Part shown: one piece after another, positions 1-14,719 of the stretch
How the letters are laid out: every line of letters begins with the position of its first letter
Position numbering within the stretch: position 1 is the stretch's first letter
Origin: Cavia porcellus
Taxonomy: Eukaryota; Chordata; Mammalia; Rodentia; Caviidae
DNA: 64,000 bases
Direction of reading: 5' to 3'
Assembly: GCF_034190915.1 (NCBI RefSeq)
Contig: NW_026947708.1
Coordinates: 1 to 64,000 of the forward strand
Position numbers and translations under genes: made by a program
The notes under the pieces: model-generated
Told to the model about the DNA's origin: nothing
Database searches by the model: none
What the model saw: only the letters and a program-made list of their open reading frames with translations

Positions 1-136
1 GCACCACCCCGTGATGTTTTTCTCACTCCTACTAGTGAATCTAATGTAACACACACCCATACAATGCACACCACCCCGTGATGTTTTTCTCACTCCTACT
101 AGTGAATGTAATGTAACACACACCCATACAATGCGC

Positions 137-203
137 ACCACCCCGTGATGTTTTTCTCACTCCTACTAGTGAATGTAATGTAACACACACCCATACAATG
201 CGC
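137..203 (+). repeat. M monomer, consensus example (67 bp)
   Basis: This copy matches the consensus and sets the phase used here: position 1 is the first a of accaccccgtg. Landmarks are accaccccgtg (1-11), a run of five T (15-19), ctcactcctac (20-30), the palindrome ACTAGT (29-34), gaatgtaatgtaac (36-49), an acacaccc stretch ending near 56, and catacaatgcgc (56-67). CpG sites lie at 8-9 and 65-66. Common variants are tagtag, tattag, tacgag or tactact around 28-34, gaatctaatg at 36-45, and gcac or gtgc at 64-67. No protein-binding box such as the CENP-B box is recognisable. Confidence 0.96.
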
Positions 204-346
204 ACCACCCCGCGATGTTTTTCTGAAACCTATCCTACATTGCCACGTAATGTTCCCTGACCTCCCCATGCTGATCACCCCGCGGTGCTTTTCTCAATCC
301 TACATTGCCACTCACTGCCTATCCTAATTCAGACCCTCCGATTCAC
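204..346 (+). repeat. Atypical A-B pair with a ctgaaacc junction
   Basis: The A half reads ttctgaaacc where other pairs have ttcagaaacc or ttgagaaacc, and gccacgtaatg where others have gccactgcatg. It also carries ctgatcacc at the A-B boundary and ctcaatcc in B. The ctgatcacc form recurs only in the pairs at 18063, 25714 and 33966. I saw no second copy of ctgaaacc in the window. Confidence 0.85.
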
Positions 347-748
347 ACCACCCCGTGATGTTTTTCTCACTCCTAGTAGTGAATGTAATGTAACACACAC
401 CCATACAATGCGGACCACCCCGTGATGTTTTTCTCACTCCTACTGGTGAATGTAATGTAACACACACCCATACAATGCGCAGCACCCCGTGATGTTTTTC
501 TCACTCCTACTAGTGAATGTAAAGTAACACACACCCATACAATGCGCACCACCCCGTGATGTTTTTCTCACTCCTACTAGTGAATGTAATGTAACACACA
601 CCCATACAATGCGCACCACCCCATGATGTTTTTCTCACTCCTACTGGTGAATGTAATGTAACACACACCCATACAATGCGCACCAACCCATGATGTTTTT
701 CTCACTCCTACTGGTGAATGTAATGTAACACACAGCCATACAATGCGC

Positions 749-3700
749 ACCACCCCGCGATGTTTTTCAGAAACCTATCCTACATTGCCACTGCATGTTC
801 CCTGACCTCCCCATGCTGACCACCCCGCGGCAATTTTCTCCATCCTACATTGTCAATCACTGCCTATCCTAATTCAGACCCTCCGATTCACACCACACCG
901 TGATGTTTTTCTCACTCCTACTAGTGAAGGTAATGTAACACACAACCATACAATGCGCACCACCCCTCGATATTTTTCAGAAACCTATCCTACATTGCCA
1001 CTGCATGTTCCCTGACCTCCCCAAGCTGACCACCCCGCGGTGCTTTTCTCCATCTTACATTGCCACTCCCTGCCTATCCTACTTCCGACCCTCCGATTCA
1101 CACCCCCCCCCGTGATGTTTTTCTCACTCCTACTAGTCAATGTAATGTAGCACCCACCCATACAATGCGCACCACCCCGTGATGTTTTTCTCACTCCTAC
1201 TAGTCAATGTAATGTAACACACACCCATACAATGCGCACCACCCCGTGATGTTTTTCTCACTCCTACTAATGAATGTAATGTAACACACACCCATACAAT
1301 GCGCACCACCCCGTGATGTTTTTCTCACTCCTAATAGTGAATGTAATGTAACACACACCCATACAATGCGCACCACCCCGTGATGTTTTTCTCACTCCTA
1401 CTAGTGAATGTAATGTAACACACACCCATACAATGCGCACCACCCCGTGATGTTTTTCTCACTCCTACTAGTGAATGTAATGTAACACACACCCATACTA
1501 TGCGCACCACCCCGTGATGTTTTTCTCAGTCCTACTAGTGAATGTAATGTAACACACACCCATACAATGCGCACCACCCCGTGATGTTTTTCTAACTCCT
1601 ACTAGTGAATGTAATGTAACACACACCCATACAATGCGCACCACCCCGTGATGTTTTTCTCACTCCTACTAGTGAATATAATGTAACACACACCCATACA
1701 ATGCGCACCACTCCGTGATGTTTTTCTCACTCCTACTAGTGAATGTAATGAAACACACACCCATACAATGCGCACCACCCCGTGATGTTTTTCTCACTCC
1801 TACTAGTGAATGTAATGTAACACACAACCATACAATGCGCACCACCCCGTGATGTTTTTCTCACTCCTACTAGTGAATGTAATGTAACACACACCCATAC
1901 AATGCGCACCACCCCGTGATGTTTTTCTCACTCCTACTAGTGAATGTAATGTAACACACACCCATACAATGCGCACCACCCCGTGATGTTTTTCTCACTC
2001 CTACTAGTGAATGTAATGTAACACACACCCATACAATGCGCACCACCCCACGATGTTTTTGAGAAACCTATCCTACATTGCCACTGCATGTTCCCTGACC
2101 TCCCCATGCTGACCACCCCGCGGTGCTTTTCTGCATCCTACATTGCCACTCACTGCCTATCCTAATTCAGACACTCCGATTCACACCACCCCGTGATGTT
2201 TTTCTCACTCCTACTAGTGAATGTAATGTAACACACACCCATACAATGCGCACCACCCCATGATGTTTTTCTCACTCCTACTGGTGAATGTAATGTAACA
2301 CACAGCCATACAATGCGCACCACCCCGTGATGTTTTTCTCACTCCTACTAGTGAATGTAATGTAACACACACCCATACAATGCGCACCACCCCGTGATGT
2401 TTTTCTCACTCCTACTAGTGAATGTAATGTAACACACACCCATACAATGCGCACCACACCGTGATGTTTTCTCACTCCTACTAGTGAATGTAATGTAACA
2501 CACACCCATACAATGCGCACCACCCCGCGATGTTATTCAGAAACCTATCCTACATTGCCACTGCATGTTCCCTGACCTCCCCATGCTGACCACCCCGCGG
2601 TGCTTTTCTCCATCCTACATTGCCACTCACTGCCTATCCTAATTCAGACTCTCCGATTCACACCACCCAGTGATGTTTTTCTCACTCCTAGTAGTGAATC
2701 TAATGTAACACACACCCATACATTGCGCACCACCCCATGATGTTTTTCTCACTCCTACTAGTGAATGTAATGTAACACACACCCATACAATGCGCACCAC
2801 CCCGTGATGTTTTTCTCACTCCTACTAGTGAATGTAATGTAACACACACCCATACAATGCGCACCACCCCGTGATGTTTTTCTCACTCCTACTAGTGAAT
2901 GTAATGTAACACACACCCATACAATGCGCACCACCCCGTGATGTTTTTCTCACTCCTACTAGTGAATCTAATGTAACACACACCCATACAATGCGCACCA
3001 CCCCGTGATGTTTTTCTCACTCCTACTACTGAATCTAATGTAACACACACGCATACAATGCGCACCACCCCGTGATATTTTTCAGAAACCTATCCTACAT
3101 TGCCACTGCATGTTCCCTGACCTCCCCATGCTGACCACCCCGCAGTGCTTTTCTCCATCCTACATTGCCACTCACTGCCTATCCTAATTCAGACCCTCCC
3201 ATTCACACCACCCCGTGATGTTTTTCTCACTCCTAATAGTGAATGTAATGTAACACACACCCATAAAATGCGCACCACCCCGTGATGTTTTTCTCACTCC
3301 TAGTAGTGAATGTAATGTAACACACACCCATACAATGCGCACCACCCCGTGATGTTTTTCTCACTCCTACTAGTGAATGTAATGTAACACACACCCATAC
3401 AACGCGCACCACCCCGTGATGTTTTTCTCACTCCTACTAGTGAATGTAATGTAACACACACCCATACAATGCGCACCACCCCGTGTTGTTTTTCTCACTC
3501 CTACTAGTGAATGTAATGAAACACACACCCATACAATGCGCACCACACCGTGATGTTTTTCTCACTCCTATTAGTGAATGTAATGTAACACACCCATACA
3601 ATGCGCACCACACCGTGATGTTTTTCTCACTCCTACTAGTGAATCTAATGTAACACACACCCATACAATGCGCACCACCCCGTGATGTTTTTCTCACTCC

Positions 3701-5508
3701 TACTAGTGAATGTAATGTAACACACACCCATACAATGCGCACCGCCCCGTGATATTTTTCTCACTGCTACTAGTGAATGTAATGTAACACACACCCATAA
3801 AATGTGCACTACCCCTTGATGTTTTTCTCACTCCTACTAGTGAATGTAATGTAACACACACCCATACAATGCGCACCATCCCGTGATGTTTTTCAGAAAC
3901 TTATCCTACATTGCCACTGCATGTTCCCTGACCTCCCCAAGCTGACCACCCCCCGGTGCTTTTCTCCATCCTACATTGCCACTCACTGCCTATCCTAATT
4001 CAGACCCTCCAATTCACACCACCCCGTGATGTTTTTCTCACTCCTACTAGTGAATGTCATGTAACACACACCGATACAATGTGCACCACCCCGTGATGTT
4101 TTTCTCACTCCTACTAGTGAATGTAATGTAACACACACCCATACAATGCGCACCACCCCGTGGTGTTTTTCAGAAACCTATCCAACATTGCCACTGAATG
4201 TTCCCTGACCTCCCCATGCTGACAACACCGCAGTGCTTTTCTCCATCCTACATTGCCACTCACTGCCTATCCTAATTCAGACCCTCCCATTCGCACCACC
4301 CCGTGATGTTTTTCTCACTCCTAGTAGTGAATGTAATGTAACACACACCCATAAAATGCGCACCAACGCGTGATGTTTTTCTCACTCCTAGTAGTGAATG
4401 TAATGTAACACACACCCATACAATGCACACCACCCGTGATGTTTTTCTCACTGCTACTAGTGAATGTAATGTAACACACACCCATACAATGCGCACTACC
4501 CCGTGAGGTTTTTCTCACTCCTACTAGTGAATGTAATGTAACACACACCCATACAATGCGCACCACCCCGTGTTGTTTTTCTCACTCCTACTAGGGAATG
4601 TAATGAAACACACACCCATACAACGCGCACCACCCCGTGATGTTTTTCTCACTCCTATTAGTGAATGTAATGTAACACACACCAATACAATGCGCACCAC
4701 CCCGTGATGTTTTTCTCACTCCTACGAGTGAATGTAATGTAACACACACCCATACAATGCGCACCACCCCGTGATGTTTTTCTCACTCCTACTAGTGAAT
4801 GTAATGTAACACACACCCATACAATGCGCACCACCCCGTGATGTTTTTCTCACTCCTACTAGTGAATGTAATGTAACACAGACCCATAGAATGTGCACCA
4901 CACCGTGATGTTTTTCTCACTCCTACTAGTCAATGTAATGTAACACACACCCATACAATGCGCACCACCCCGTGATGTTTTTCTCACTCCTAATAGTGAA
5001 TGTAATGTAACACACACCCATACAATGCGCACCACCCCGTGATGTTTTTCTCACTCCTACTAGTGAATCTAATGTAACACACACCCATACAATGCGCACC
5101 ACCGCGTGATGTTTTTCTCACTCCTACTAGTGAATGTAATGTAACACACACCCATACAATGCGCACCACCCCGTGATGTTTTTCTCACTCCTACTAGTGA
5201 ATGTAATATAACACACACCCATACAATGCGCAACACCCCGCGATGTTTTTGAGAAACCTATCCTACATTGCCACTGCATGTTCCCTGACCTCCCCATGCT
5301 GACCACCCCGCGGTGCTTTTCTCCATCCTACATTGCCACTCACTGCCTATCCTAATACAGACCCTCCGATTCACACCACCCCGTGATGTTTTTCTCACTC
5401 CTACTAGTGAATGTAATGTAACACACACCCATACAATGCGCACCACCCCATGATGTTTTTCTCACTCCTACTGGTGAATGTAATGTAACACACAGCCATA
5501 CAATGCGC
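749..5508 (+). repeat. 5.1-kb HOR, copy 1 (divergent, 4,760 bp)
   Basis: It contains A-B pairs at 749, 959, 2042, 2519, 3064, 3875, 4152 and 5232, with 1, 14, 5, 6, 10, 2, 14 and 2 M monomers between them: 54 M + 8 AB - 2 bp. Compared with copy 2 it lacks two pairs and one M (353 bp) after the gttattcag pair at 2519, has two extra M before the gtttttgag pair at 2042, and lacks two M near 3.7 kb. From about 3875 onward it aligns to copy 2 at a constant offset of 5,112 bp. Confidence 0.9.
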
Positions 5509-8500
5509 ACCACCCCGCGATGTTTTTCAGAAACCTATCCTACATTGCCACTGCATGTTCCCTGACCTCCCCATGCTGACCACCCCGCGGCGCTTTTCTC
5601 CATCCTACATTGCAAATCACTGCCTATCCTAATTCAGACCCTCCGATTCACACCACCCCGTGATGTTTTTCTCACTCCTACTAGTGAAGGTAATGTAACA
5701 CACACCCATACAATGCGCACCACCCCTCGATATTTTTCAGAAACCTATCCTACATTGCCACTGCATGTTCCCTGACCTCCCCAAGCTGACCACCCCGCGG
5801 TGCTTTTCTCCATCTTACATTGCCACTCTCTGCCTATCCTACTTCCGACCCTCCGATTCACACCCCACCCGTGATGTTTTTCTCACTCCTACTAGTCAAT
5901 GTAATGTAGCACCCACCCATACAATGCGCACCACCCCGTGATGTTTTTCTCACTCCTACTAGTCAATGTAATGTAACACACACCCATACAATGCGCACCA
6001 CCCCGTGATGTTTTTCTCACTCCTACTAATGAATGTAATGTAACACACACCCATACAATGCGCACCACCCCGTGATGTTTTTCTCACTCCTAATAGTGAA
6101 TGTAATGTAACACACACCCATACAATGCGCACCACCCCGTGATGTTTTTCTCACTCCTACTAGTGAATGTAATGTAACACACACCCATACAATGCGCACC
6201 ACCCCGTGATGTTTTTCTCACTCCTACTAGTGAATGTAATGTAACACACACCCATACAATGCGCACCACCCTGTGATGTTTTTCTCACTCCTACTAGTGA
6301 ATCTAATGTAACACACACCCATACAATGCGCACCACTCCGTGATGTTTTTCTCACTCCTACTAGTGAATGTAATGTAACACACACCCATACAATGCGCAC
6401 CACCCCGTGATGTTTTTCTCACTCCTACTAGTGAATGTAATGTAACACACAACCATACAATGCGCACCACCCCGTGATGTTTTTCTCACTCCTACTAGTG
6501 AATGTAATGTAACACACACCCATACAATGCGCACCACCCCGTGATGTTTTTCTCACTCCTACTAGTGAATGTAATGTAACACACACCCATACAATGCGCA
6601 CCACCCCGTGATGTTTTTCTCACTCCTACTAGTGAATGTAATGTAACACACACCCATACAATGCGCACCACCCCGCGATGTTTTTGAGAAACCTATCCTA
6701 CATTGCCACTGCATGTTCCCTGACCTCCCCATGCTGACCACCCCGCGGTGCTTTTCTCCATCCTACATTGCCACTCACTGCCTATCCTAATTCAGACCCT
6801 CCGATTCACACCACCCTGTGATGTTTTTCTCACTCCTACTAGTGAATGTAATGTAACACACACCCATACAATGCGCACCACCCCATGATGTTTTTCTCAC
6901 TCCTACTGGTGAATGTAATGTAACACACAGCCATACAATGCGCACCACCCCGTGATGTTTTTCTCACTCCTACTAGTGAATGTAATGTAACACACACCCA
7001 TACAATGCGCACCACCCCGTGATGTTTTTCTCACTCCTACTAGTGAATGTAATGTAACACACACCCATACAATGCGCACCACCCCGTGATGTTTTCTCAC
7101 TCCTATTAGTGAATGTAATGTAACACACACCCATGCAATGCGCACCACCCCGTGATGTTTTTCTCACTCCTACTAGTGAATGTAATGTAACACACACCCA
7201 TAAAATGCGCACCACCCCGCGATGTTATTCAGAAACCTATCCTACATTGCCACTGCATGTTCCCTGACCTCCCCATGCTGACCACCCCGCGGTGCTTTTC
7301 TCCATCCTACATTGCCACTCACTGCCTATCCTAATTCAGACTCTCCGATTCACACCACCCAGTGATGTTTTTCTCACTCCTAGTAGTGAATGTAATGTAA
7401 CACACACCCATACAATGCACACCACCCCGTGATGTTTTTCTCACTCCTACTAGTGAATGTAATGTAACACACACCCATACAATGCGCACCACCCCGCGAT
7501 GTTATTCAGAAACCTATCCTACATTGCCACTGCATGTTCCCTGACCTCCCCATGCTGACCACCCCGCGGTGCTTTTCTCCAACCTACATTGCCACTCACT
7601 GCCTATCCTAATTCAGACTCTCCAATTCACACCACCCAGTGATGTTTTTCTCACTCCTAGTAGTGAATCTAATGTAACACACACCCATACAATGCGCACC
7701 ACCCCGCGATGTTTTTCAGAAACCTATCCTACATTGCCACTGCATGTTCCCTGTCCTCCCCATGCTGACCACCCCGCGGTGCTTTTCTCCATTCTACATT
7801 CCCACTCACTGCCTATCCTAATTCAGACACTCCGATTCACACCACGCCGTGATGTTTTTCTCACTCCTAGTAGTGAATGTAATGTAACACACACCCATAC
7901 AATGCACACCACCCCGTGATGTTTTTCTCACTCCTACTAGTGAATGTAATGTAACACACACCCATACAATGCGCACCACCCCGTGATGTTTTTCTCACTC
8001 CTACTACTGAATCTAATGTAACACACACGCATACAATGCGCACCACCCCGTGATGTTTTTCAGAAACCTATCCTACATTGCCACTGCATGTTCCCTGACC
8101 TCCCAATGCTGACCACCCCGCAGTGCTTTTCTCCATCCTACATTGCCACTCACTGCCTATCCTAATTCAGACCCTCCCATTCACACCACCCCGTGATGTT
8201 TTTCTCACTCCTAGTAGTGAATGTAATGTAACACACACCCATAAAATGCGCACCACCCCGTGATGTTTTTCTCACTCCTAGTAGTGAATGTAATGTAACA
8301 CACACCCATACAATGCACACCACCCCGTGATGTTTTTCTCACTCCTACTAGTGAATGTAATGTAACACACACCCATACAATGCGCACCACCCCGTGATGT
8401 TTTTCTCACTCCTACTAGTGAATGTAATGTAACGCACACCCATACAATGCGCACCACCCCGTGTTGTTTTTCTCACTCCTACTAGTGAATGTAATGAAAC

Positions 8501-10620
8501 ACACACCCATACAATGCGCACCACCCCGTGATGTTTTTCTCACTCCTATTAGTGAATGTAATGTAACACACCCATACAATGCGCACCACACCGTGATGTT
8601 TTTCTCACTCCTACTAGTGAATCTAATGTAACACACACCCATACAATGCGCACCACCCCGTGATGTTTTTCTCACTCGTACTAGTGAATGTAATGTAACA
8701 CACACCCATACAATGCGCACCACCCCGTGATGTTTTTCTCACTCCTACTAGTGAATGTAATGTAACACACACCCATACATTGCGCACCACCCCATGATGT
8801 TTTTCTCACTCCTACTAGTGAATGTAATGTAACACACACCCATACAATGCGCACCGCCCCGTGATATTTTTCTCACTGCTACTAGTGAATGTAATGTAAC
8901 ACACACCCATAAAATGCGCACTACCCCTTGATGTTTTTCTCACTCCTACTAGTGAATGTAATGTAACACACACCCATACAATGCGCACAATCCTGTGATG
9001 TTTTTCAGAAACTTATCCTACATTGCCACTGCATGTTCCCTGACCTCCCCAAGCTGACCACCCCCCGGTGCTTTTCTCCATCCTACATTGCCACTCACTG
9101 CCTATCCTAATTCAGACCCTCCAATTCACACCACCCCGTGATGTTTTTCTCACTCCTACTAGTGAATGTCATGTAACACACACCGATACAATGTGCACCA
9201 CCCCGTGATGTTTTTCTCACTCCTACTAGTGAATGTAATGTAACACACACCCATACAATGCGCACCACCCCGTGGTGTTTTTCAGAAACCTATCCAACAT
9301 TGCCACTGAATGTTCCCTGACCTCCCCATGCTGACAACACCGCAGTGCTTTTCTCCATCCTACATTGCCACTCACTGCCTATCCTAATTCAGACCCTCCC
9401 ATTCGCACCACCCCGTGATGTTTTTCTCACTCCTAGTAGTGAATGTAATGTAACACACACCCATAAAATGCGCACCAACGCGTGATGTTTTTCTCACTCC
9501 TAGTAGTGAATGTAATGTAACACACACCCATACAATGCACACCACCCGTGATGTTTTTCTCACTGCTACTAGTGAATGTAATGTAACACACACCCATACA
9601 ATGCGCACTACCCCGTGAGGTTTTTCTCACTCCTACTAGTGAATGTAATGTAACACACACCCATACAATGCGCACCACCCCGTGTTGTTTTTCTCACTCC
9701 TACTAGGGAATGTAATGAAACACACACCCATACAACGCGCACCACCCCGTGATGTTTTTCTCACTCCTATTAGTGAATGTAATGTAACACACACCAATAC
9801 AATGCGCACCACCCCGTGATGTTTTTCTCACTCCTACGAGTGAATGTAATGTAACACACACCCATACAATGCGCACCACCCCGTGATGTTTTTCTCACTC
9901 CTACTAGTGAATGTAATGTAACACACACCCATACAATGCGCACCACCCCGTGATGTTTTTCTCACTCCTACTAGTGAATGTAATGTAACACAGACCCATA
10001 GAATGTGCACCACACCGTGATGTTTTTCTCACTCCTACTAGTCAATGTAATGTAACACACACCCATACAATGCGCACCACCCCGTGATGTTTTTCTCACT
10101 CCTAATAGTGAATGTAATGTAACACACACCCATACAATGCGCACCACCCCGTGATGTTTTTCTCACTCCTACTAGTGAATCTAATGTAACACACACCCAT
10201 ACAATGCGCACCACCGCGTGATGTTTTTCTCACTCCTACTAGTGAATGTAATGTAACACACACCCATACAATGCGCACCACCCCGTGATGTTTTTCTCAC
10301 TCCTACTAGTGAATGTAATATAACACACACCCATACAATGCGCAACACCCCGCGATGTTTTTGAGAAACCTATCCTACATTGCCACTGCATGTTCCCTGA
10401 CCTCCCCATGCTGACCACCCCGCGGTGCTTTTCTCCATCCTACATTGCCACTCACTGCCTATCCTAATACAGACCCTCCGATTCACACCACCCCGTGATG
10501 TTTTTCTCACTCCTACTAGTGAATGTAATGTAACACACACCCATACAATGCGCACCACCCCATGATGTTTTTCTCACTCCTACTGGTGAATGTAATGTAA
10601 CACACAGCCATACAATGCGC
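5509..10620 (+). repeat. 5.1-kb HOR, copy 2 (full, 5,112 bp)
   Basis: A-B pairs lie at 5509, 5719, 6667, 7211, 7488, 7698, 8042, 8987, 9264 and 10344. The M counts after them are 1, 12, 6, 2, 1, 3, 12, 2, 14 and 2. The sum 55 x 67 + 10 x 143 - 3 gives 5,112 exactly. The small indels are an extra base near 5862, a missing T near 7093, a missing 2 bp near 8570 and a missing C near 9544. Confidence 0.92.
7211..9129 (+). repeat. 1,919-bp module, copy 1 (pair spacing 2-1-3-12)
   Basis: Five A-B pairs (7211, 7488, 7698, 8042, 8987) are separated by 2, 1, 3 and 12 M. Markers are gttattcag in the first two pairs, gtcctcccc with attcccact in the third, gcagtgc in the fourth, and cttatcc with ccaagctg in the fifth. 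A 2-bp deletion (taacacaccc) lies in the 12-M run. The first copy is embedded in the 5.1-kb HOR; six more follow. Confidence 0.92.
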
Positions 10621-12243
10621 ACCACCCCGCGATGTTTTTCAGAAACCTATCCTACATTGCCACTGCATGTTCCCTGACCTCCCCATGCTGACCACCCCGC
10701 GGCGCTTTTCTCCATCCTACATTGCAAATCACTGCCTATCCTAATTCAGACCCTCCGATTCACACCACCCCGTGATGTTTTTCTCACTCCTACTAGTGAA
10801 GGTAATGTAACACACACCCATACAATGCGCACCACCCCTCGATATTTTTCAGAAACCTATCCTACATTGCCACTGCATGTTCCCTGACCTCCCCAAGCTG
10901 ACCACCCCGCGGTGCTTTTCTCCATCTTACATTGCCACTCTCTGCCTATCCTACTTCCGACCCTCCGATTCACACCCCACCCGTGATGTTTTTCTCACTC
11001 CTACTAGTCAATGTAATGTAGCACCCACCCATACAATGCGCACCACCCCGTGATGTTTTTCTCACTCCTACTAGTCAATGTAATGTAACACACACCCATA
11101 CAATGCGCACCACCCCGTGATGTTTTTCTCACTCCTACTAATGAATGTAATGTAACACACACCCATACAATGCGCACCACCCCGTGATGTTTTTCTCACT
11201 CCTAATAGTGAATGTAATGTAACACACACCCATACAATGCGCACCACCCCGTGATGTTTTTCTCACTCCTACTAGTGAATGTAATGTAACACACACCCAT
11301 ACAATGCGCACCACCCCGTGATGTTTTTCTCACTCCTACTAGTGAATGTAATGTAACACACACCCATACAATGCGCACCACCCTGTGATGTTTTTCTCAC
11401 TCCTACTAGTGAATCTAATGTAACACACACCCATACAATGCGCACCACTCCGTGATGTTTTTCTCACTCCTACTAGTGAATGTAATGTAACACACACCCA
11501 TACAATGCGCACCACCCCGTGATGTTTTTCTCACTCCTACTAGTGAATGTAATGTAACACACAACCATACAATGCGCACCACCCCGTGATGTTTTTCTCA
11601 CTCCTACTAGTGAATGTAATGTAACACACACCCATACAATGCGCACCACCCCGTGATGTTTTTCTCACTCCTACTAGTGAATGTAATGTAACACACACCC
11701 ATACAATGCGCACCACCCCGTGATGTTTTTCTCACTCCTACTAGTGAATGTAATGTAACACACACCCATACAATGCGCACCACCCCGCGATGTTTTTGAG
11801 AAACCTATCCTACATTGCCACTGCATGTTCCCTGACCTCCCCATGCTGACCACCCCGCGGTGCTTTTCTCCATCCTACATTGCCACTCACTGCCTATCCT
11901 AATTCAGACCCTCCGATTCACACCACCCTGTGATGTTTTTCTCACTCCTACTAGTGAATGTAATGTAACACACACCCATACAATGCGCACCACCCCATGA
12001 TGTTTTTCTCACTCCTACTGGTGAATGTAATGTAACACACAGCCATACAATGCGCACCACCCCGTGATGTTTTTCTCACTCCTACTAGTGAATGTAATGT
12101 AACACACACCCATACAATGCGCACCACCCCGTGATGTTTTTCTCACTCCTACTAGTGAATGTAATGTAACACACACCCATACAATGCGCACCACCCCGTG
12201 ATGTTTTCTCACTCCTATTAGTGAATGTAATGTAACACACACC

Positions 12244-14640
12244 CATGCAATGCGCACCACCCCGTGATGTTTTTCTCACTCCTACTAGTGAATGTAATGT
12301 AACACACACCCATACAATGCGCACCACCCCGCGATGTTATTCAGAAACCTATCCTACATTGCCACTGCATGTTCCCTGACCTCCCCATGCTGACCACCCC
12401 GCGGTGCTTTTCTCCATCCTACATTGCCACTCACTGCCTATCCTAATTCAGACTCTCCGATTCACACCACCCAGTGATGTTTTTCTCACTCCTAGTAGTG
12501 AATGTAATGTAACACACACCCATACAATGCACACCACCCCGTGATGTTTTTCTCACTCCTACTAGTGAATGTAATGTAACACACACCCATACAATGCGCA
12601 CCACCCCGCGATGTTATTCAGAAACCTATCCTACATTGCCACTGCATGTTCCCTGACCTCCCCATGCTGACCACCCCGCGGTGCTTTTCTCCAACCTACA
12701 TTGCCACTCACTGCCTATCCTAATTCAGACTCTCCGATTCACACCACCCAGTGATGTTTTTCTCACTCCTAGTAGTGAATCTAATGTAACACACACCCAT
12801 ACAATGCGCACCACCCCGCGATGTTTTTCAGAAACCTATCCTACATTGCCACTGCATGTTCCCTGTCCTCCCCATGCTGACCACCCCGCGGTGCTTTTCT
12901 CCATTCTACATTCCCACTCACTGCCTATCCTAATTCAGACACTCCGATTCACACCACGCCGTGATGTTTTTCTCACTCCTAGTAGTGAATGTAATGTAAC
13001 ACACACCCATACAATGCACACCACCCCGTGATGTTTTTCTCACTCCTACTAGTGAATGTAATGTAACACACACCCATACAATGCGCACCACCCCGTGATG
13101 TTTTTCTCACTCCTACTACTGAATCTAATGTAACACACACGCATACAATGCGCACCACCCCGTGATGTTTTTCAGAAACCTATCCTACATTGCCACTGCA
13201 TGTTCCCTGACCTCCCAATGCTGACCACCCCGCAGTGCTTTTCTCCATCCTACATTGCCACTCACTGCCTATCCTAATTCAGACCCTCCCATTCACACCA
13301 CCCCGTGATGTTTTTCTCACTCCTAGTAGTGAATGTAATGTAACACACACCCATAAAATGCGCACCACCCCGTGATGTTTTTCTCACTCCTAGTAGTGAA
13401 TGTAATGTAACACACACCCATACAATGCACACCACCCCGTGATGTTTTTCTCACTCCTACTAGTGAATGTAATGTAACACACACCCATACAATGCGCACC
13501 ACCCCGTGATGTTTTTCTCACTCCTACTAGTGAATGTAATGTAACGCACACCCATACAATGCGCACCACCCCGTGTTGTTTTTCTCACTCCTACTAGTGA
13601 ATGTAATGAAACACACACCCATACAATGCGCACCACCCCGTGATGTTTTTCTCACTCCTATTAGTGAATGTAATGTAACACACCCATACAATGCGCACCA
13701 CACCGTGATGTTTTTCTCACTCCTACTAGTGAATCTAATGTAACACACACCCATACAATGCGCACCACCCCGTGATGTTTTTCTCACTCGTACTAGTGAA
13801 TGTAATGTAACACACACCCATACAATGCGCACCACCCCGTGATGTTTTTCTCACTCCTACTAGTGAATGTAATGTAACACACACCCATACATTGCGCACC
13901 ACCCCATGATGTTTTTCTCACTCCTACTAGTGAATGTAATGTAACACACACCCATACAATGCGCACCGCCCCGTGATATTTTTCTCACTGCTACTAGTGA
14001 ATGTAATGTAACACACACCCATAAAATGCGCACTACCCCTTGATGTTTTTCTCACTCCTACTAGTGAATGTAATGTAACACACACCCATACAATGCGCAC
14101 AATCCTGTGATGTTTTTCAGAAACTTATCCTACATTGCCACTGCATGTTCCCTGACCTCCCCAAGCTGACCACCCCCCGGTGCTTTTCTCCATCCTACAT
14201 TGCCACTCACTGCCTATCCTAATTCAGACCCTCCAATTCACACCACCCCGTGATGTTTTTCTCACTCCTACTAGTGAATGTCATGTAACACACACCCATA
14301 CAATGTGCACCACCCCGTGATGTTTTTCTCACTCCTACTAGTGAATGTAATGTAACACACACCCATACAATGCGCACCACCTCGTGGTGTTTTTCAGAAA
14401 CCTATCCAACATTGCCACTGAATGTTCCCTGACCTCCCCATGCTGACAACCCCTCAGTGCTTTTCTCCATCCTACATTGCCACTCACTGCCTATCCTAAT
14501 TCAGACCCTCCCATTCGCACCACCCCGTGATGTTTTTCTCACTCCTAGTAGTGAATGTAATGTAACACACACCTATAAAATGCGCACCAATGCGTGATGT
14601 TTTTCTCACTCCTAGTAGTGAATGTAATGTAACACACACC
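12244..14640 (+). repeat. 2,397-bp internal duplication, left arm
   Basis: It contains 23 M + 6 AB - 2 bp. The left edge is recognised by catgcaatgc (near 12244), which recurs at 14641. Pairs at 12323, 12600, 12810, 13154 and 14099 have partners exactly 2,397 bp downstream. Confidence 0.87.
12323..14241 (+). repeat. 1,919-bp module, copy 2
   Basis: It lies 5,112 bp after copy 1 with the same pair spacing and indel. It also forms the start of the first 7.65-kb HOR unit, so it is the point where the two HOR systems overlap. Confidence 0.92.
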
Positions 14641-14719
14641 CATGCAATGCGGACCACCCCGTGATGTTTTTCTCACTCCTACTAGTGAATGTAATGTAAC
14701 ACACACCCATACAATGCGC
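14242..14719 (+). repeat. 478-bp linker between two modules: 2 M, one A-B pair, 3 M
   Basis: The pair at 14376 is the ctcgtggtg class with ccaacattgcc and ctgaatg. The same 478-bp linker occurs at 21893-22370 and 30144-30621, always between two copies of the 1,919-bp module. Confidence 0.9.

Larger units (their letters stand above)
1..748 (+). repeat. Leading segment before the first HOR copy: 3 M, one A-B pair, 6 M
   Basis: The first base pairs complete a monomer that began outside the window. Three M follow (3-203), then the pair at 204-346, then six M (347-748). The spacing of six M ahead of the pair at 749 differs from the two M seen before its counterparts at 5509 and 10621, so this segment belongs to a different arrangement upstream. 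Confidence 0.85.
10621..14640 (+). repeat. 5.1-kb HOR, copy 3 (cut off near 14.6 kb)
   Basis: Pairs at 10621, 10831, 11779, 12323, 12600, 12810, 13154, 14099 and 14376 each sit 5,112 bp after their counterparts in copy 2, private indels included. The match ends within the two or three M that follow the pair at 14376. There the sequence switches to one resembling 12244, recognised by the rare catgcaatgc variant. Confidence 0.9.
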
